In this document: piece after piece, positions 1-8,970 of the stretch
How positions within the stretch are numbered: the first letter of the stretch is position 1
Layout of the letters: every line of letters begins with the position of its first letter
NCBI RefSeq assembly: GCF_004363175.1
Contig: NZ_SNYR01000002.1
Location: 372,001 to 436,000, forward strand
Reading direction: 5' to 3'
Source: Maritalea mobilis
Lineage (GTDB): Bacteria; Pseudomonadota; Alphaproteobacteria; Rhizobiales; Devosiaceae
Length of the DNA: 64,000 nt
Notes under the pieces: model-generated
Databases searched by the model: none
Told to the model about the DNA's origin: nothing
What the model saw: only the letters and a program-made list of their open reading frames with translations
Program-made: the position numbers and the translations under genes

Positions 1-293
1 TGATAGCGCAGACCCTTTGGATCGCCACTGCGGCCATTGGCATAGAGCGCAAAGCTTTCACCACCCGGACGGATTTTAATTTCAGGGCATTCGCTGGCGA
101 TGATGGGCAAGGCTGTCGGCGCAGAACTTGCAATTTCTGTCTCGCTCGCGGAGCGGTTGATATATTTGCTATCAGATGATCCACCACCGGCGAATGACCC
201 CATGCAACCTGACAAGGCAAGCGCTGCCAAAATGGCGGCACCAGCCACGCGCGATGGTTTTAGAAATTTCTCAGAAAATACGCGTACTGACAT
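1..293 (-). CDS. Putative lipoprotein, C-terminus beyond the window edge
   Basis: This is the first 97 or so residues of a secreted lipoprotein whose 3' end lies left of the window. The start reads MSVRVFSEKFLKP, then a hydrophobic segment (AGAAILAALALSGC) ending in a lipobox with Cys at about residue 30, so lipidation and an outer- or inner-membrane anchor are likely. After a Gly/Ser-rich linker comes ECPEIKIRPG, then GGESFALYANG, a pattern I associate with uncharacterised alphaproteobacterial lipoproteins. No function can be assigned. It lies upstream of, and on the same strand as, whatever gene follows to the left. Confidence 0.75.
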   Translation of the reverse strand, partial: MSVRVFSEKFLKPSRVAGAAILAALALSGCMGSFAGGGSSDSKYINRSASETEIASSAPTALPIIASECPEIKIRPGGESFALYANGRSGDPKGLRY

Positions 294-344
294 GCTTCTC
301 ACTTTTCGACCCGAAGGCCCCCCGAATAACCCCGTACAACCGTT

Positions 345-842
345 TTATTGGCTGTTTTTAACCACATCCAACATATGTGGTGCGCCTGTAACGACAACTT
401 CGCCGCCCGGCGCTTCAATCTCCACATGGGAAATTACGCCATCTTTGACCAAAAGGCTAGCGCGAACATATCGCGTGCCAAATCCTGCTGCAGAGAAATC
501 TTTATCCAATTTTAGCGCTTTTGCCAAATCTGCGTTGCCATCGGAAATCAAATCGACAAATCCAAAGGCACCTGTTTGCTCGCCCCAGTGCTGCATCACG
601 AAGTGATCATTCACGGACAAGCAAAGAATACGGTCTACACCGGCTTCTTTAAATTGATCAGCCAAACCAATATAGCCAGGCATATGATTGAGGTGGCATG
701 TGGCGGTGAATGCGCCTGGAACCGCGAAAATAACGGTTGTGCCTTCGGCCACCAGATCGGCGAAGTCAACATCCTTCACGCCCTCTGCATTGACCAATTT
801 CACCTGTTGCGATGGCGCTTTGCTACCAATATCCAAAGCCAT
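345..842 (-). CDS. Peroxiredoxin, Prx5 type
   Basis: A 165-residue thiol peroxidase of the AhpC/TSA redoxin fold, expected to reduce hydroperoxides in the cytoplasm. The active-site loop reads PGAFTATC at residues 42-49, so Thr46 and the peroxidatic Cys49 are present; the usual Prx5 form is PGAFTPTC, with Pro where this has Ala. The following HMPGY, the second Cys in ILCLSVND and a conserved FGTRYVR arginine segment fit the family. Length is typical for stand-alone Prx5. It lies 44 bases downstream of the DsbD-like gene on the same strand, so both may be co-transcribed and act in thiol and oxidative-stress handling. Confidence 0.92.
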   Translation of the reverse strand: MALDIGSKAPSQQVKLVNAEGVKDVDFADLVAEGTTVIFAVPGAFTATCHLNHMPGYIGLADQFKEAGVDRILCLSVNDHFVMQHWGEQTGAFGFVDLISDGNADLAKALKLDKDFSAAGFGTRYVRASLLVKDGVISHVEIEAPGGEVVVTGAPHMLDVVKNSQ

Positions 843-886
843 AAAGTCCCCTCAATTTTTCACATGTTCAGATAAGGCCTTTTACC

Positions 887-1720
887 CTACTGAGCCAATG
901 CTTCAATCGATAAAATGGGCACCAATTGTTCAAAGGCACCCTGTTCCCCGGAATAGGTCAACCGAGCGGTTGAACCCACAAATGCATCTAAAGGCACATC
1001 CTTTAGCGCTTTGATGGTGATTAAGGGAGAACCGGGGCCATTTTGAGGCACATCAAACAGAAGATTTTGCTGTGGTAAATCAAGGATTAATGAATGGTTT
1101 TCTCGACCGTCGGCTGACGGTTGAACAACAAATTGATTTTGCGCTTTGTCGAGATAAACCGCTGGGAATGGAGCATTTTCGCGATCATCAACAATTGGGA
1201 CATCGGCCTTCGCAGCTTCGATTTTGAAGCTCACTGCGATGTCCTTTTTGGCCACATCCAAATATTGGTCCACTTGAAATGTGACAGGCACGCAGATTTC
1301 GCCGCAAATACCCATGAGCAGATTGCCGACCAAATGGGGCAGTTCACCATCAGCTTGTTCTGGAAGGTGAATTTCAAATGGCAAAACAAAGTCGTGGTCA
1401 TACACATAGTCGAAATAGCCATTGGTGATTGCCCGCTTGGGCATGGGCCACAAAAACTCGACCGTTTCAACATTCTCGCTTTTGCCCCAATCGGCGGTCA
1501 GCGGAATGCCACTTTCGCCCGGCACGCGCCAATAGGTTTTCATGCCGTCGCGCAATTGAAACTCAAGCGCGGCCATCATTTTACCGTTCTCAACAGCATC
1601 GGCAGTGAGCACACGGATTTTGGCGCTGGGTGCCACATCAATCCATGGGCCAGTGGCGGCGCTGGCGGGTGCGGCTGTGGCGGCAATAAGGGCAAGAATG
1701 ATCGGTGTTTTTGAGTTCAT
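887..1720 (-). CDS. DsbD alpha-domain-like periplasmic thiol-disulfide protein
   Basis: A 277-residue exported protein resembling the N-terminal periplasmic domain of DsbD without its membrane or thioredoxin parts. Residues 1-22 form a cleavable signal peptide (MNSKTPIILALIAATAAPASA). The body contains TYWRVPGESGIPLTADW, typical of this family, and GICGEICVPVTF, which carries two cysteines three residues apart that could serve as the redox pair. In alphaproteobacteria such proteins are presumed to pass electrons in periplasmic thiol exchange or cytochrome biogenesis; the exact partner is unknown. The neighbouring peroxiredoxin supports a redox role. The start is followed directly by the signal peptide, so it is secure. 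Confidence 0.82.
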   Translation of the reverse strand: MNSKTPIILALIAATAAPASAATGPWIDVAPSAKIRVLTADAVENGKMMAALEFQLRDGMKTYWRVPGESGIPLTADWGKSENVETVEFLWPMPKRAITNGYFDYVYDHDFVLPFEIHLPEQADGELPHLVGNLLMGICGEICVPVTFQVDQYLDVAKKDIAVSFKIEAAKADVPIVDDRENAPFPAVYLDKAQNQFVVQPSADGRENHSLILDLPQQNLLFDVPQNGPGSPLITIKALKDVPLDAFVGSTARLTYSGEQGAFEQLVPILSIEALAQ

Positions 1721-1868
1721 AAACTGCTCAATAGCTCAGATTTGTGGCGCGGGAAAGACACTCTTGATCAGAGCTTTGTGAACGATATTTGATTTACCGC
1801 ATTTACCCGTTAAGCTTTTATTCATATGGATGGAGCGAGAATCGAGTAACCAACAAAAGGTGTAGCAA

Positions 1869-2453
1869 GTGACTTTTTCGCTTAAAGGCCAACTCTTGGT
1901 GGCCATGCCAGATATGGAAGACGAACGGTTTAAGGACACCGTGATCTATATGTGCGCCCATAGCGAGGAAGAAGGCGCGATGGGGCTTGTGGTCAATAAG
2001 CGCATGCCCGACTTGCAGTTTGCTGACTTGATGGCCCAGTTCGACATCAAAGTGGCTGACAAGGTTGAGGAAGGCCATGCCGACCCATACCAACAGCCAA
2101 TTGTGGTGGGTGGCCCTGTTGAAACTGGACGCGGCTTTGTGCTGCACACACCTGACTATCAAACCGTTGATAGCTCCATGAATGTGGCTGACAATATGTG
2201 CCTTTCCACCACCTTGGATATTTTGCGCTCAATTGCTGAAGGCGACGGCCCGGAAAAGGCGCTTTTGGCGCTGGGCTATTGCGGCTGGGAACCCGGCCAG
2301 TTGGAAAGCGAATTGGGACGCGATGGCTGGATGGTTGCCCCGGCGAGCGACGAATTGATTTTCACCACGCCTATGGAGCAGCGCTATCGCAAAGCGCTGC
2401 ATGATGCCGGGATTGAATTGGCGTTCCTATCGCCAACATCCGGCAACGCTTAA
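1869..2453 (+). CDS. YqgE/AlgH family protein (UPF0301)
   Basis: A 194-residue cytosolic protein of the YqgE/AlgH family. The N-terminus MTFSLKGQLLVAMPDMED and the segments GAMGLVVNK, VVGGPVETGRGFVLH and LGYCGWEPGQLESEL are family signatures. The molecular role is not established; AlgH was linked genetically to alginate regulation in Pseudomonas, which need not apply here. The chosen ATG follows AGGTGTAGCAAGTG, a usable ribosome-binding site. It is transcribed away from the DsbD-like gene and converges with the EAL gene, leaving only three bases between stop codons. Confidence 0.93.
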   Translation: MTFSLKGQLLVAMPDMEDERFKDTVIYMCAHSEEEGAMGLVVNKRMPDLQFADLMAQFDIKVADKVEEGHADPYQQPIVVGGPVETGRGFVLHTPDYQTVDSSMNVADNMCLSTTLDILRSIAEGDGPEKALLALGYCGWEPGQLESELGRDGWMVAPASDELIFTTPMEQRYRKALHDAGIELAFLSPTSGNA

Positions 2454-2456
2454 TCT

Positions 2457-5400
2457 CTAATTCTTTGATTCTGGTTTTGCAGGCTTTTTCGCATCGCTTT
2501 TGGCGCTAGCGGCCTGCTTGGCTTGCGCTGCTTTAGCTTCCTGTGCAGCTTTTTCAGCGTTCGCACGTTTTTCCGCCGCACGCTTCTCTGCTTCCTGCGC
2601 GCGCAGCTCTGCCATTTTTTTGGCCTGCTGTTCTTTTTCAAGCTTGCGCGCCTGCATTTCCGCATCGCGTGCAGCTTGCTTACGGTTCTTGGCGTCTTTG
2701 GTCAGCAATTGAATAAATTCTGCACCAGACACTGCTTTTGAGAAGGCAAAGCCCTGCGCATAACGACAGCCAAGGCTTTGGATGCGCGCAACTTCATCAT
2801 CGCTTTCTGCACCTTCGGCGATCACCTGCAAATCCAAATCATGTGCCAAAGACATGACGGCCTTCATGATTGGCATTTGGGTTTGGGCGATGCCGTGACG
2901 TTCACCCAACTGTACGAAGGTTGAAGGAATTTTGATAAAATCAAACGGGAACCGATGCAGATAAGAAAGGGATGAATGGCCAACGCCAAAATCGTCCAAT
3001 GCCAACCGGAAACCAAGGCTCTTCAACGAGTCCAGAATAAAGGCCGATTGCTCGGGGCTCGTCATCACTTGGCTTTCGGTGACTTCAAGCAAGAACCGCT
3101 TTGCGATTTCGGGATTGGTGGACACCAATGCCCGCATGTCGTTGAGCATCGTATCTGACGAAAGCTGCTGAGCTGACATATTGATGGACAGGAAGAAATC
3201 CCGTGCCATTTCGCCGCTCGACAACCAGTTTTTCAACTGTGCCGATGTTTGCTCGATCACCACACGCCCAAGCTTTTCAATTAGCCCTGTGCGCTCTGCC
3301 AATGGGATAAATTCGGATGGGCTGATGGCACCGCGTTGCGGATGATGCCACCGCATCAACGCTTCCGCCCCCGCCAAACGCCCATTTGTGAGGTCGAAGA
3401 TCGGCTGGAACAAAATCTGCAATTCGCGATTATCAATGGCCGATTTCAGATCCACATCAAGCGGATTGCGTAACACGCCAGCGTCAGTTGTGGTGGTGCG
3501 ATAGGCTTCGATCCGGTCGCCACCATCGCGCTTGGCGTGCAGCATGGCCAATTCGGCATTGCGCAGCACCTGCTGCGGCGTGGTCGGCTTGTTGTCGTAA
3601 ATGGTGATGCCCATCGATGCGGAGATCGACAATTCATTGTCGCCGAACTTGATCGGCTCTTTGATCGCTTTGCGCAATTGCTCAGCAAAACCTGCAATGC
3701 TGGCAGCACTCTCCTCTGACACAAGGATAACGGCGAACTGGTCGCCATTGATGCGGGCCAATGTATCCAATGGGCGCATCAAGCGGGACAAACGACGAGA
3801 GATGGCGAGCAGCACAGAATCCGCTGCAACATGGCCGATCCGCTCGTCCAAATTCATGAAGCCGTCCAAATCGATCAAAAAGACTGCTGGCTTGGTGGCG
3901 CGTTTCTCGCGGGAACGGGTGAGCGCCCGCTCCAACCGGTCGAGATATAGTTCAATATTTGGCAGGCCTGTCAGGCTGTCATGCACCGCATCGTGCAGCA
4001 AACGATCACGTGCAACGCGCTCGTCTGTCACATCTTGTAATGTGCCCACGCAGCGCGACACTTCATCGCCACCGCCCAGCACAGGCTTTACGCGCAACCG
4101 GAAATTACGGTAGCTGCCATCATGGCTGATGATGCGGAAATCAGCAGAGACTTTGCCGCGGCGCAGCTCAACCAGCGTATCAAGCGCGGTGCGGAACCGA
4201 TCGCGATCTTCTGGGTGCAAGCGCTCAAGCCATAATTTAATGTCCCCACGCAATGCGGAAATATCTTCTCCCAAACGAGCGGCCAAGCCATCGGACACCA
4301 CCACACGGTCGCGTTCAATGTTCCAATCAAACACAAAGTCGCCACTGCCTGTGAGGGCAAGCGCACGGCGCTCCACTTCAGACAAAGCACCGATAGAGAC
4401 CTGCCCCTCGGTAAAGGCATGTTGGATGGCGGTGAAGCCCAACAACATCACGATCAAAACAAGACCACCCGCGACGGCAGATTGGGCAATATCGTTGGTG
4501 ATGTCGCCGGAAACGACCATATAGGCAAAGACCAGCCAAGCCACAAAGATGATCCAGGTGGGGACAATCAGAACCGCACGGTCATAGCTGCGCACGGCAA
4601 GAAAGCCGACAACGACAATACCAAAGATGCCCAACAGCGCCAGAACTGCCCGCGCTGTGCCCACGGCCAGCACTGGCTGGAAAAAGGCCAGAATGATCAA
4701 GGCCAACATCACCAGCATTAGCGCGAGTGCCAAATGGATGAAGCGGATGTGCCATCGGTGCAGATTGAGATAGATGAACAGGAAGCCAAATAAGGTAGTG
4801 GCCAGCGCTGCTTCGGCGGCGGCGCGATAGGTTTGCAATTGGGTTGGCTGAATATTGATCAGCTTGGCGAGAATGCCAAAATCCACCAGCAAATAGAACA
4901 TCACGGCCCAGGCCAGCGCAGCGGCGGCTGGAAACACGCCCCGCCCCTTCACCACAAACATAATGGACAAGAACACGGCCAATAGACCGGAAACACCCAG
5001 CACGGTGCCGCGGAACAGCGTAAAGGCGTTGATATAATCGCGGTAGGAAGAAGGCTCCCACAATACTAATTCTGGTAGATTTTCGCCTTCCAGCTCAACC
5101 ACATAGGTCACCGTTGCGCCGGGGTCGACTGTGATGGAAAATACGTCCGCTTCCTGATCAGCAACGCGGGTTGGGCGGAAGCCCTGACTGGCAGTGATCA
5201 CATTGATGCGCTTGCCGCCCAAATCTGTGCGGAACACACCGGAACCGGGCATTTGAAAGAATGGCGCCACCAACAGGCGTTCAACCTGCACGTCCAGCGG
5301 GTTGTGGATGGCGATCAGCGCCCAATTGGGGTTGGTGCTTGTGTCGGTGGCCTGCACTTCGATGCGGCGAATGATGCCATTTACATCTGGCGCTGTGGAC

Positions 5401-5576
5401 AGCTGCACACGGCCCTCTTGGCCCTCGCGAAGCTCCACCGCTTCGGTGAGATCAACCGCGCCCACTTTTTCTGGAATCGTAACCACTTCCAATGCAGAGG
5501 CCGCCCCAACCCATAAAAATAGGCATAGGTGCGCCAAAACAAAAAAAGTGGTACGCAGCGCGCGGTACATTCCCAT
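2457..5576 (-). CDS. Membrane PAS-GGDEF-EAL protein, predicted c-di-GMP phosphodiesterase
   Basis: A 1039-residue membrane sensor. In order: signal or TM segment (about 1-27), a periplasmic domain (about 30-185) like the 7TMR-DISM extracellular type, about seven TM helices (190-395), PAS with PAC (425-545), GGDEF (560-715), EAL (735-975) and a Lys/Ala/Glu-rich coiled tail (980-1039). The cyclase signature reads NGDQF, losing the catalytic Glu, so diguanylate cyclase activity is unlikely. The EAL domain keeps GAEALMRW, INMSA, LEVTES, LDDFG, IKIP and AEGAE, so c-di-GMP hydrolysis is expected. ATG at 5576 was chosen over an upstream in-frame start because GGGGGT sits 5 bases before it. It is the last gene of the cta-thrC run. 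Confidence 0.93.
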   Translation of the reverse strand: MGMYRALRTTFFVLAHLCLFLWVGAASALEVVTIPEKVGAVDLTEAVELREGQEGRVQLSTAPDVNGIIRRIEVQATDTSTNPNWALIAIHNPLDVQVERLLVAPFFQMPGSGVFRTDLGGKRINVITASQGFRPTRVADQEADVFSITVDPGATVTYVVELEGENLPELVLWEPSSYRDYINAFTLFRGTVLGVSGLLAVFLSIMFVVKGRGVFPAAAALAWAVMFYLLVDFGILAKLINIQPTQLQTYRAAAEAALATTLFGFLFIYLNLHRWHIRFIHLALALMLVMLALIILAFFQPVLAVGTARAVLALLGIFGIVVVGFLAVRSYDRAVLIVPTWIIFVAWLVFAYMVVSGDITNDIAQSAVAGGLVLIVMLLGFTAIQHAFTEGQVSIGALSEVERRALALTGSGDFVFDWNIERDRVVVSDGLAARLGEDISALRGDIKLWLERLHPEDRDRFRTALDTLVELRRGKVSADFRIISHDGSYRNFRLRVKPVLGGGDEVSRCVGTLQDVTDERVARDRLLHDAVHDSLTGLPNIELYLDRLERALTRSREKRATKPAVFLIDLDGFMNLDERIGHVAADSVLLAISRRLSRLMRPLDTLARINGDQFAVILVSEESAASIAGFAEQLRKAIKEPIKFGDNELSISASMGITIYDNKPTTPQQVLRNAELAMLHAKRDGGDRIEAYRTTTTDAGVLRNPLDVDLKSAIDNRELQILFQPIFDLTNGRLAGAEALMRWHHPQRGAISPSEFIPLAERTGLIEKLGRVVIEQTSAQLKNWLSSGEMARDFFLSINMSAQQLSSDTMLNDMRALVSTNPEIAKRFLLEVTESQVMTSPEQSAFILDSLKSLGFRLALDDFGVGHSSLSYLHRFPFDFIKIPSTFVQLGERHGIAQTQMPIMKAVMSLAHDLDLQVIAEGAESDDEVARIQSLGCRYAQGFAFSKAVSGAEFIQLLTKDAKNRKQAARDAEMQARKLEKEQQAKKMAELRAQEAEKRAAEKRANAEKAAQEAKAAQAKQAASAKSDAKKPAKPESKN

Positions 5577-5658
5577 ATTTACCCCCAACGGTTTTTCGTA
5601 GCCCGAAAAAGCCGTTACATCAACTTTATTGTGGTGGTTATCTTCAGATCTCAAGGGC

Positions 5659-6264
5659 TTAGGATCTAGGTTGAACGTGATCTATGTAACGTTCTTTGGT
5701 GAGCCCGAATAGCACGTGGTCCTGCCATTTCCCATCAATCTTTAAATAGCCTTCTGCCTGTCCTTCGCGCATGAACCCGTTCTTCTCCAGCACTCTCATA
5801 GAGCGCTGATTATCAACAAGACATGCTGCTTCGGCGCGGTGGAGATCCAATTCATCAAAAATAAATGGCAAAACTCTGGCAACAGCCTCACTCATAATGC
5901 CTTTATTGATTTGATCCACACCTACCCAATAACCAAGGGTGACGGTTTGTGCCACGCGCCGCCGCAGGTTAGAAAGGTTCAAGCCCCCAACCAGCTTGGG
6001 GTTTGGGCCTTTTTCAAACAACAAAAAGGCATAGGCTTTATCAGCCGCAGCATCCGCCCGCGCTTTTTTGACGCGGTGCCGAAAGGAAAAACGCGCAAGC
6101 TCGGTTTCGCCCCATCTCGGCTCAAATGGTCTCAGGAAAGTCTGGCTTTTCGCGCGCAGCTCCGCCCATTGCGGATAATCTTCCATTTCGGGCAAACGCA
6201 GAATCAGCCGCTTTGATTCCAGCGGCGCAAAATTTTGCGTTGAAAAGAAGCGCCCGATCACCAC
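5659..6264 (-). CDS. GNAT N-acetyltransferase, RimJ/RimL type
   Basis: A 201-residue acetyl-CoA-dependent N-acetyltransferase of the RimJ/RimL group, which acetylates protein N-termini or small amines; the substrate here is not known. The N-terminal ESKRLILRLPEMEDYPQWAEL, the central LGYWVGVDQINKGIMSEA acetyl-CoA loop and the C-terminal VDNQRSMRVLEKNGFMREG are classic for the family. The start appears to be GTG behind AGGGGAAGC; two GTG codons in tandem make the exact start uncertain by one residue. It lies 7 bases after the M16 peptidase stop, so it is in the same operon. Confidence 0.9.
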   Translation of the reverse strand: MVIGRFFSTQNFAPLESKRLILRLPEMEDYPQWAELRAKSQTFLRPFEPRWGETELARFSFRHRVKKARADAAADKAYAFLLFEKGPNPKLVGGLNLSNLRRRVAQTVTLGYWVGVDQINKGIMSEAVARVLPFIFDELDLHRAEAACLVDNQRSMRVLEKNGFMREGQAEGYLKIDGKWQDHVLFGLTKERYIDHVQPRS

Positions 6265-6271
6265 GCTTCCC

Positions 6272-7534
6272 CTAAGCTTTTAGCCCGTCTTGAATGCGAT
6301 CATAGTCAGGGAAATGATCTAGCGGACCGATGGCAGAAACAACAGGTTTTGCATTTTGGAACAATTGCGCCGCCACTTCCATCACGCGGTTTGCGTCAAT
6401 GCGGTTGATGCGCTCCACAGTTTCTTCCAGAGAAATGGGGCGGCCCCACAAAAGCTGTTGGCGTGCCAATTGGCCAGCGCGAGATGAAGGACGCTCAAGC
6501 GACATCAACAAACCAGCCCGGATTTGATTGCGCACGCGCAACACTTCTTCTTCTGTGATGTTTTGCGTGGCTTGATGCAATTGGTCCAGAACCACCGGCA
6601 TCAATTCTTTCACATCTTGCTCGCCTGTCGCCATAGACACGCCAAAGGTGCCCGTGTCAGCAAACGCCCAGTGGAAGGCAAAGATTGAATAGCAAAGGCC
6701 GCGTTTTTCCCGCACTTCTTGGAACAGGCGCGAGCTCATGCCGCCACCTAGAATTGAAGACAGGATTTGCGAAGCATAGAAGCCGTCATGGTGGTAAGGG
6801 CGACCTTCCACACCAATCAGAATATGTGCCTGCTCGTGATCACGATTCAGGCGACGCTCGCCGCCTGTGAATTTGGCTTCAACGGGATCAGGCGCGCCGC
6901 TGACCTTGAGGTCTTTAAATTTATTCGCCGCGATGTCGACCAATTGATCATGGTCCACATTGCCCGCAGCGCTCATCACCATGCGGTCGCCCACATACAT
7001 GCGGTCCATATAGGCGCGGATTGCATCTGGCGTGAAGCTTTCGACAGAATCGGTGGTGCCCAAAATGGAGCGACCGATGGCCTGATTATCGAAAGCCGCT
7101 TCTTGGAACAGATCAAACACATAATCGTCTGGCGCGTCATGGCTGGCGCCGATTTCTTGCAGGATCACATGTTTTTCGCGGGTCAGCTCATCTTCAGCAA
7201 AGCGCGAATTTTGCAAGATATCTGAAAGGATATCGGCAGCAAGGCCTACATCTTCTTTCAAAATACGGGAAAAGTAACCCGTGTTTTCAATGCTGGTCGC
7301 GGCGTTGACATCGCCACCCACATTTTCAATTTCTTCAGCAATTTGCCGGGCTGTACGCGAAGTGGTGCCTTTAAAGGCCATATGTTCCAGAAGGTGCGAC
7401 AGGCCATGTTCTTGTTCAGTTTCACACCGGGAACCTGATTTCACCCAAACGCCGACAGAAGCGCTTTCAAGAGACGGCATGGAATGGGTGATCACAGTCA
7501 TCCCATTATCAAGGGTGGTAGAACGTAATGGCAT
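6272..7534 (-). CDS. M16 family zinc metallopeptidase (processing-peptidase-like)
   Basis: A 420-residue peptidase of the pitrilysin/M16B group, the bacterial relatives of the mitochondrial processing peptidase beta subunit. The inverted zinc motif HLLEH (in GLSHLLEHMAFKGT, about residues 46-50) and the downstream glutamate region (EIENVGGDVNA) indicate an active enzyme; the C-terminal half carries GGGMSSRLFQEVREKRGLCYS, the usual glycine-rich substrate loop. Its ATG overlaps the thrC stop in TAATG, implying translational coupling. The thrC-M16-GNAT order is common in Hyphomicrobiales, but why this peptidase travels with threonine synthase is not known. Confidence 0.94.
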   Translation of the reverse strand: MPLRSTTLDNGMTVITHSMPSLESASVGVWVKSGSRCETEQEHGLSHLLEHMAFKGTTSRTARQIAEEIENVGGDVNAATSIENTGYFSRILKEDVGLAADILSDILQNSRFAEDELTREKHVILQEIGASHDAPDDYVFDLFQEAAFDNQAIGRSILGTTDSVESFTPDAIRAYMDRMYVGDRMVMSAAGNVDHDQLVDIAANKFKDLKVSGAPDPVEAKFTGGERRLNRDHEQAHILIGVEGRPYHHDGFYASQILSSILGGGMSSRLFQEVREKRGLCYSIFAFHWAFADTGTFGVSMATGEQDVKELMPVVLDQLHQATQNITEEEVLRVRNQIRAGLLMSLERPSSRAGQLARQQLLWGRPISLEETVERINRIDANRVMEVAAQLFQNAKPVVSAIGPLDHFPDYDRIQDGLKA

Positions 7535-8937
7535 TAGGCCTCCTTATTGGCGCGGCAATGGGATTTGATGAAGTTTTCAACTTCAATCTGAGAGTTGGCG
7601 ATCACCTCGAAGCGTTCCTCACGCTCATAAAGGTCGCTCAACCACTCGGGCAGCGCCGGGTCGATTTGGGTGGCTGCTTTCACAGCAGCGGGGAATTTGG
7701 CCGGATGGGCGGTTGAAAGCGACACCATCGGCGTGGATTGTTCTAATTTTGAATTGGCGACGGCCACCGCAACTGCGGTGTGCGGGTCCAACAGATAACC
7801 GCAATTGGCCAACGTGTCCGCTTGCACTTGCGATGTTTGATTTTGATCGGCAGTGCCTGCAGAAAATTCAGCGCGGATAGCGTTGATTTCTGTTGCGGTC
7901 AGCTCAAAGCCGCCAGACTGTTTAAGCTGTGCCATTTGGCGCTTAATCAGTTCAGCATCGCGGCCTGCCGCCTCAAACAATAGGCGTTCAAAGTTAGAAG
8001 AGATTTGAATGTCCATTGACGGGCTGGTGGTGGCGGCAACGCCATCCATTTCATAACGCCCTTCATCAATGGTGCGGCGCAAAATGTCATTTTCATTGGT
8101 GGCAATGATCAGATTTTTGATCGGCAGCCCCATGCGCTTGGCCACATAGCCCGCAAAAATGTCACCGAAATTGCCGGTAGGCACCGTGAAGCTGATTTGA
8201 CGATGCGGCGCACCCAATGCGGCGGCGGCAGTGAAGTAATACACGACCTGCGCAACAATGCGGCCCCAGTTGATCGAGTTTACGCCAGACAGCAGCACTG
8301 AATCGCGGAAATGATGGTTGTTGAACATGTCTTTGACGATGGTTTGGCAATCGTCAAAATTGCCTTCCAACGCAATGTTGAACACATTCGCATCCAGCAC
8401 CGTGGTCATTTGCCGTTGTTGAACTGGCGACACCATCCCTTTGGGGTGCAGGATGAAAATATCAGTATTGTCGCGACCGCGGAATGCTTCAATGGCGGCG
8501 GAACCAGTGTCGCCAGAAGTGGCGCCAACGATCGTTGCGCGCTGATTGCGCTCGCCCAAAATGTGATCCATCACCCGCGCAAGGAACTGCATCGCCACAT
8601 CTTTAAACGCCAGGGTTGGGCCATGGAATAGCTCAAGCACAAAATGGCCCGGCGCGATCTGCACCAATGGGGCCACCGCCTCATGGCGGAAGGTGCCATA
8701 AGCGGCATTCACCATTTCGCGCAAAGTGTCGTCCGCAATCTCACCATCCACAAAAGGGGAGATCACTTCGAAGGCGATATCTGCGAAGGGCCGATTGGCC
8801 ATGGCGGCGATTTGTTCGCTTGAAAATTGCGGCCAGCTCTCTGGCAGATATAGGCCGCCATCACGGGCAAGTCCGGCGAGGACAGCGTCACAAAAACCCA
8901 ATCGCGGTGCATCACCGCGCGTACTTACATATTGCAT
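7534..8937 (-). CDS. thrC: Threonine synthase
   Basis: A 467-residue PLP enzyme that converts O-phosphohomoserine to threonine, the last step of threonine synthesis. The N-terminus MQYVSTRGDAPRLGF is typical of the long bacterial class. The PLP lysine lies in LAFKDVAMQF and the phosphate-binding loop in GATSGDTGSAA; VPTGNFGDIFAGY is another conserved block. It is followed, with one base of overlap, by the M16 peptidase and preceded by SURF1. No leader peptide or attenuator is visible in the 33 bases upstream, so it is probably expressed with the cta genes. Confidence 0.96.
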   Translation of the reverse strand: MQYVSTRGDAPRLGFCDAVLAGLARDGGLYLPESWPQFSSEQIAAMANRPFADIAFEVISPFVDGEIADDTLREMVNAAYGTFRHEAVAPLVQIAPGHFVLELFHGPTLAFKDVAMQFLARVMDHILGERNQRATIVGATSGDTGSAAIEAFRGRDNTDIFILHPKGMVSPVQQRQMTTVLDANVFNIALEGNFDDCQTIVKDMFNNHHFRDSVLLSGVNSINWGRIVAQVVYYFTAAAALGAPHRQISFTVPTGNFGDIFAGYVAKRMGLPIKNLIIATNENDILRRTIDEGRYEMDGVAATTSPSMDIQISSNFERLLFEAAGRDAELIKRQMAQLKQSGGFELTATEINAIRAEFSAGTADQNQTSQVQADTLANCGYLLDPHTAVAVAVANSKLEQSTPMVSLSTAHPAKFPAAVKAATQIDPALPEWLSDLYEREERFEVIANSQIEVENFIKSHCRANKEA

Positions 8938-8970
8938 AAGGTCGTCCGAAGGTGGTTTTGAGGGGGCACC

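Noticed and set aside
100-606. A 168-codon plus-strand frame across the lipoprotein-peroxiredoxin junction
   Set aside because: It lies opposite two better supported minus-strand genes, one with a lipobox and one with a peroxiredoxin active site.
3601-4113. A 170-codon plus-strand frame within the EAL gene
   Set aside because: Opposite strand of the GGDEF coding region; Ser/Arg-rich composition is typical of reverse reading.
2457-5576. Diguanylate cyclase activity of the GGDEF-EAL protein
   Set aside because: The active-site motif is NGDQF, lacking the catalytic Glu.
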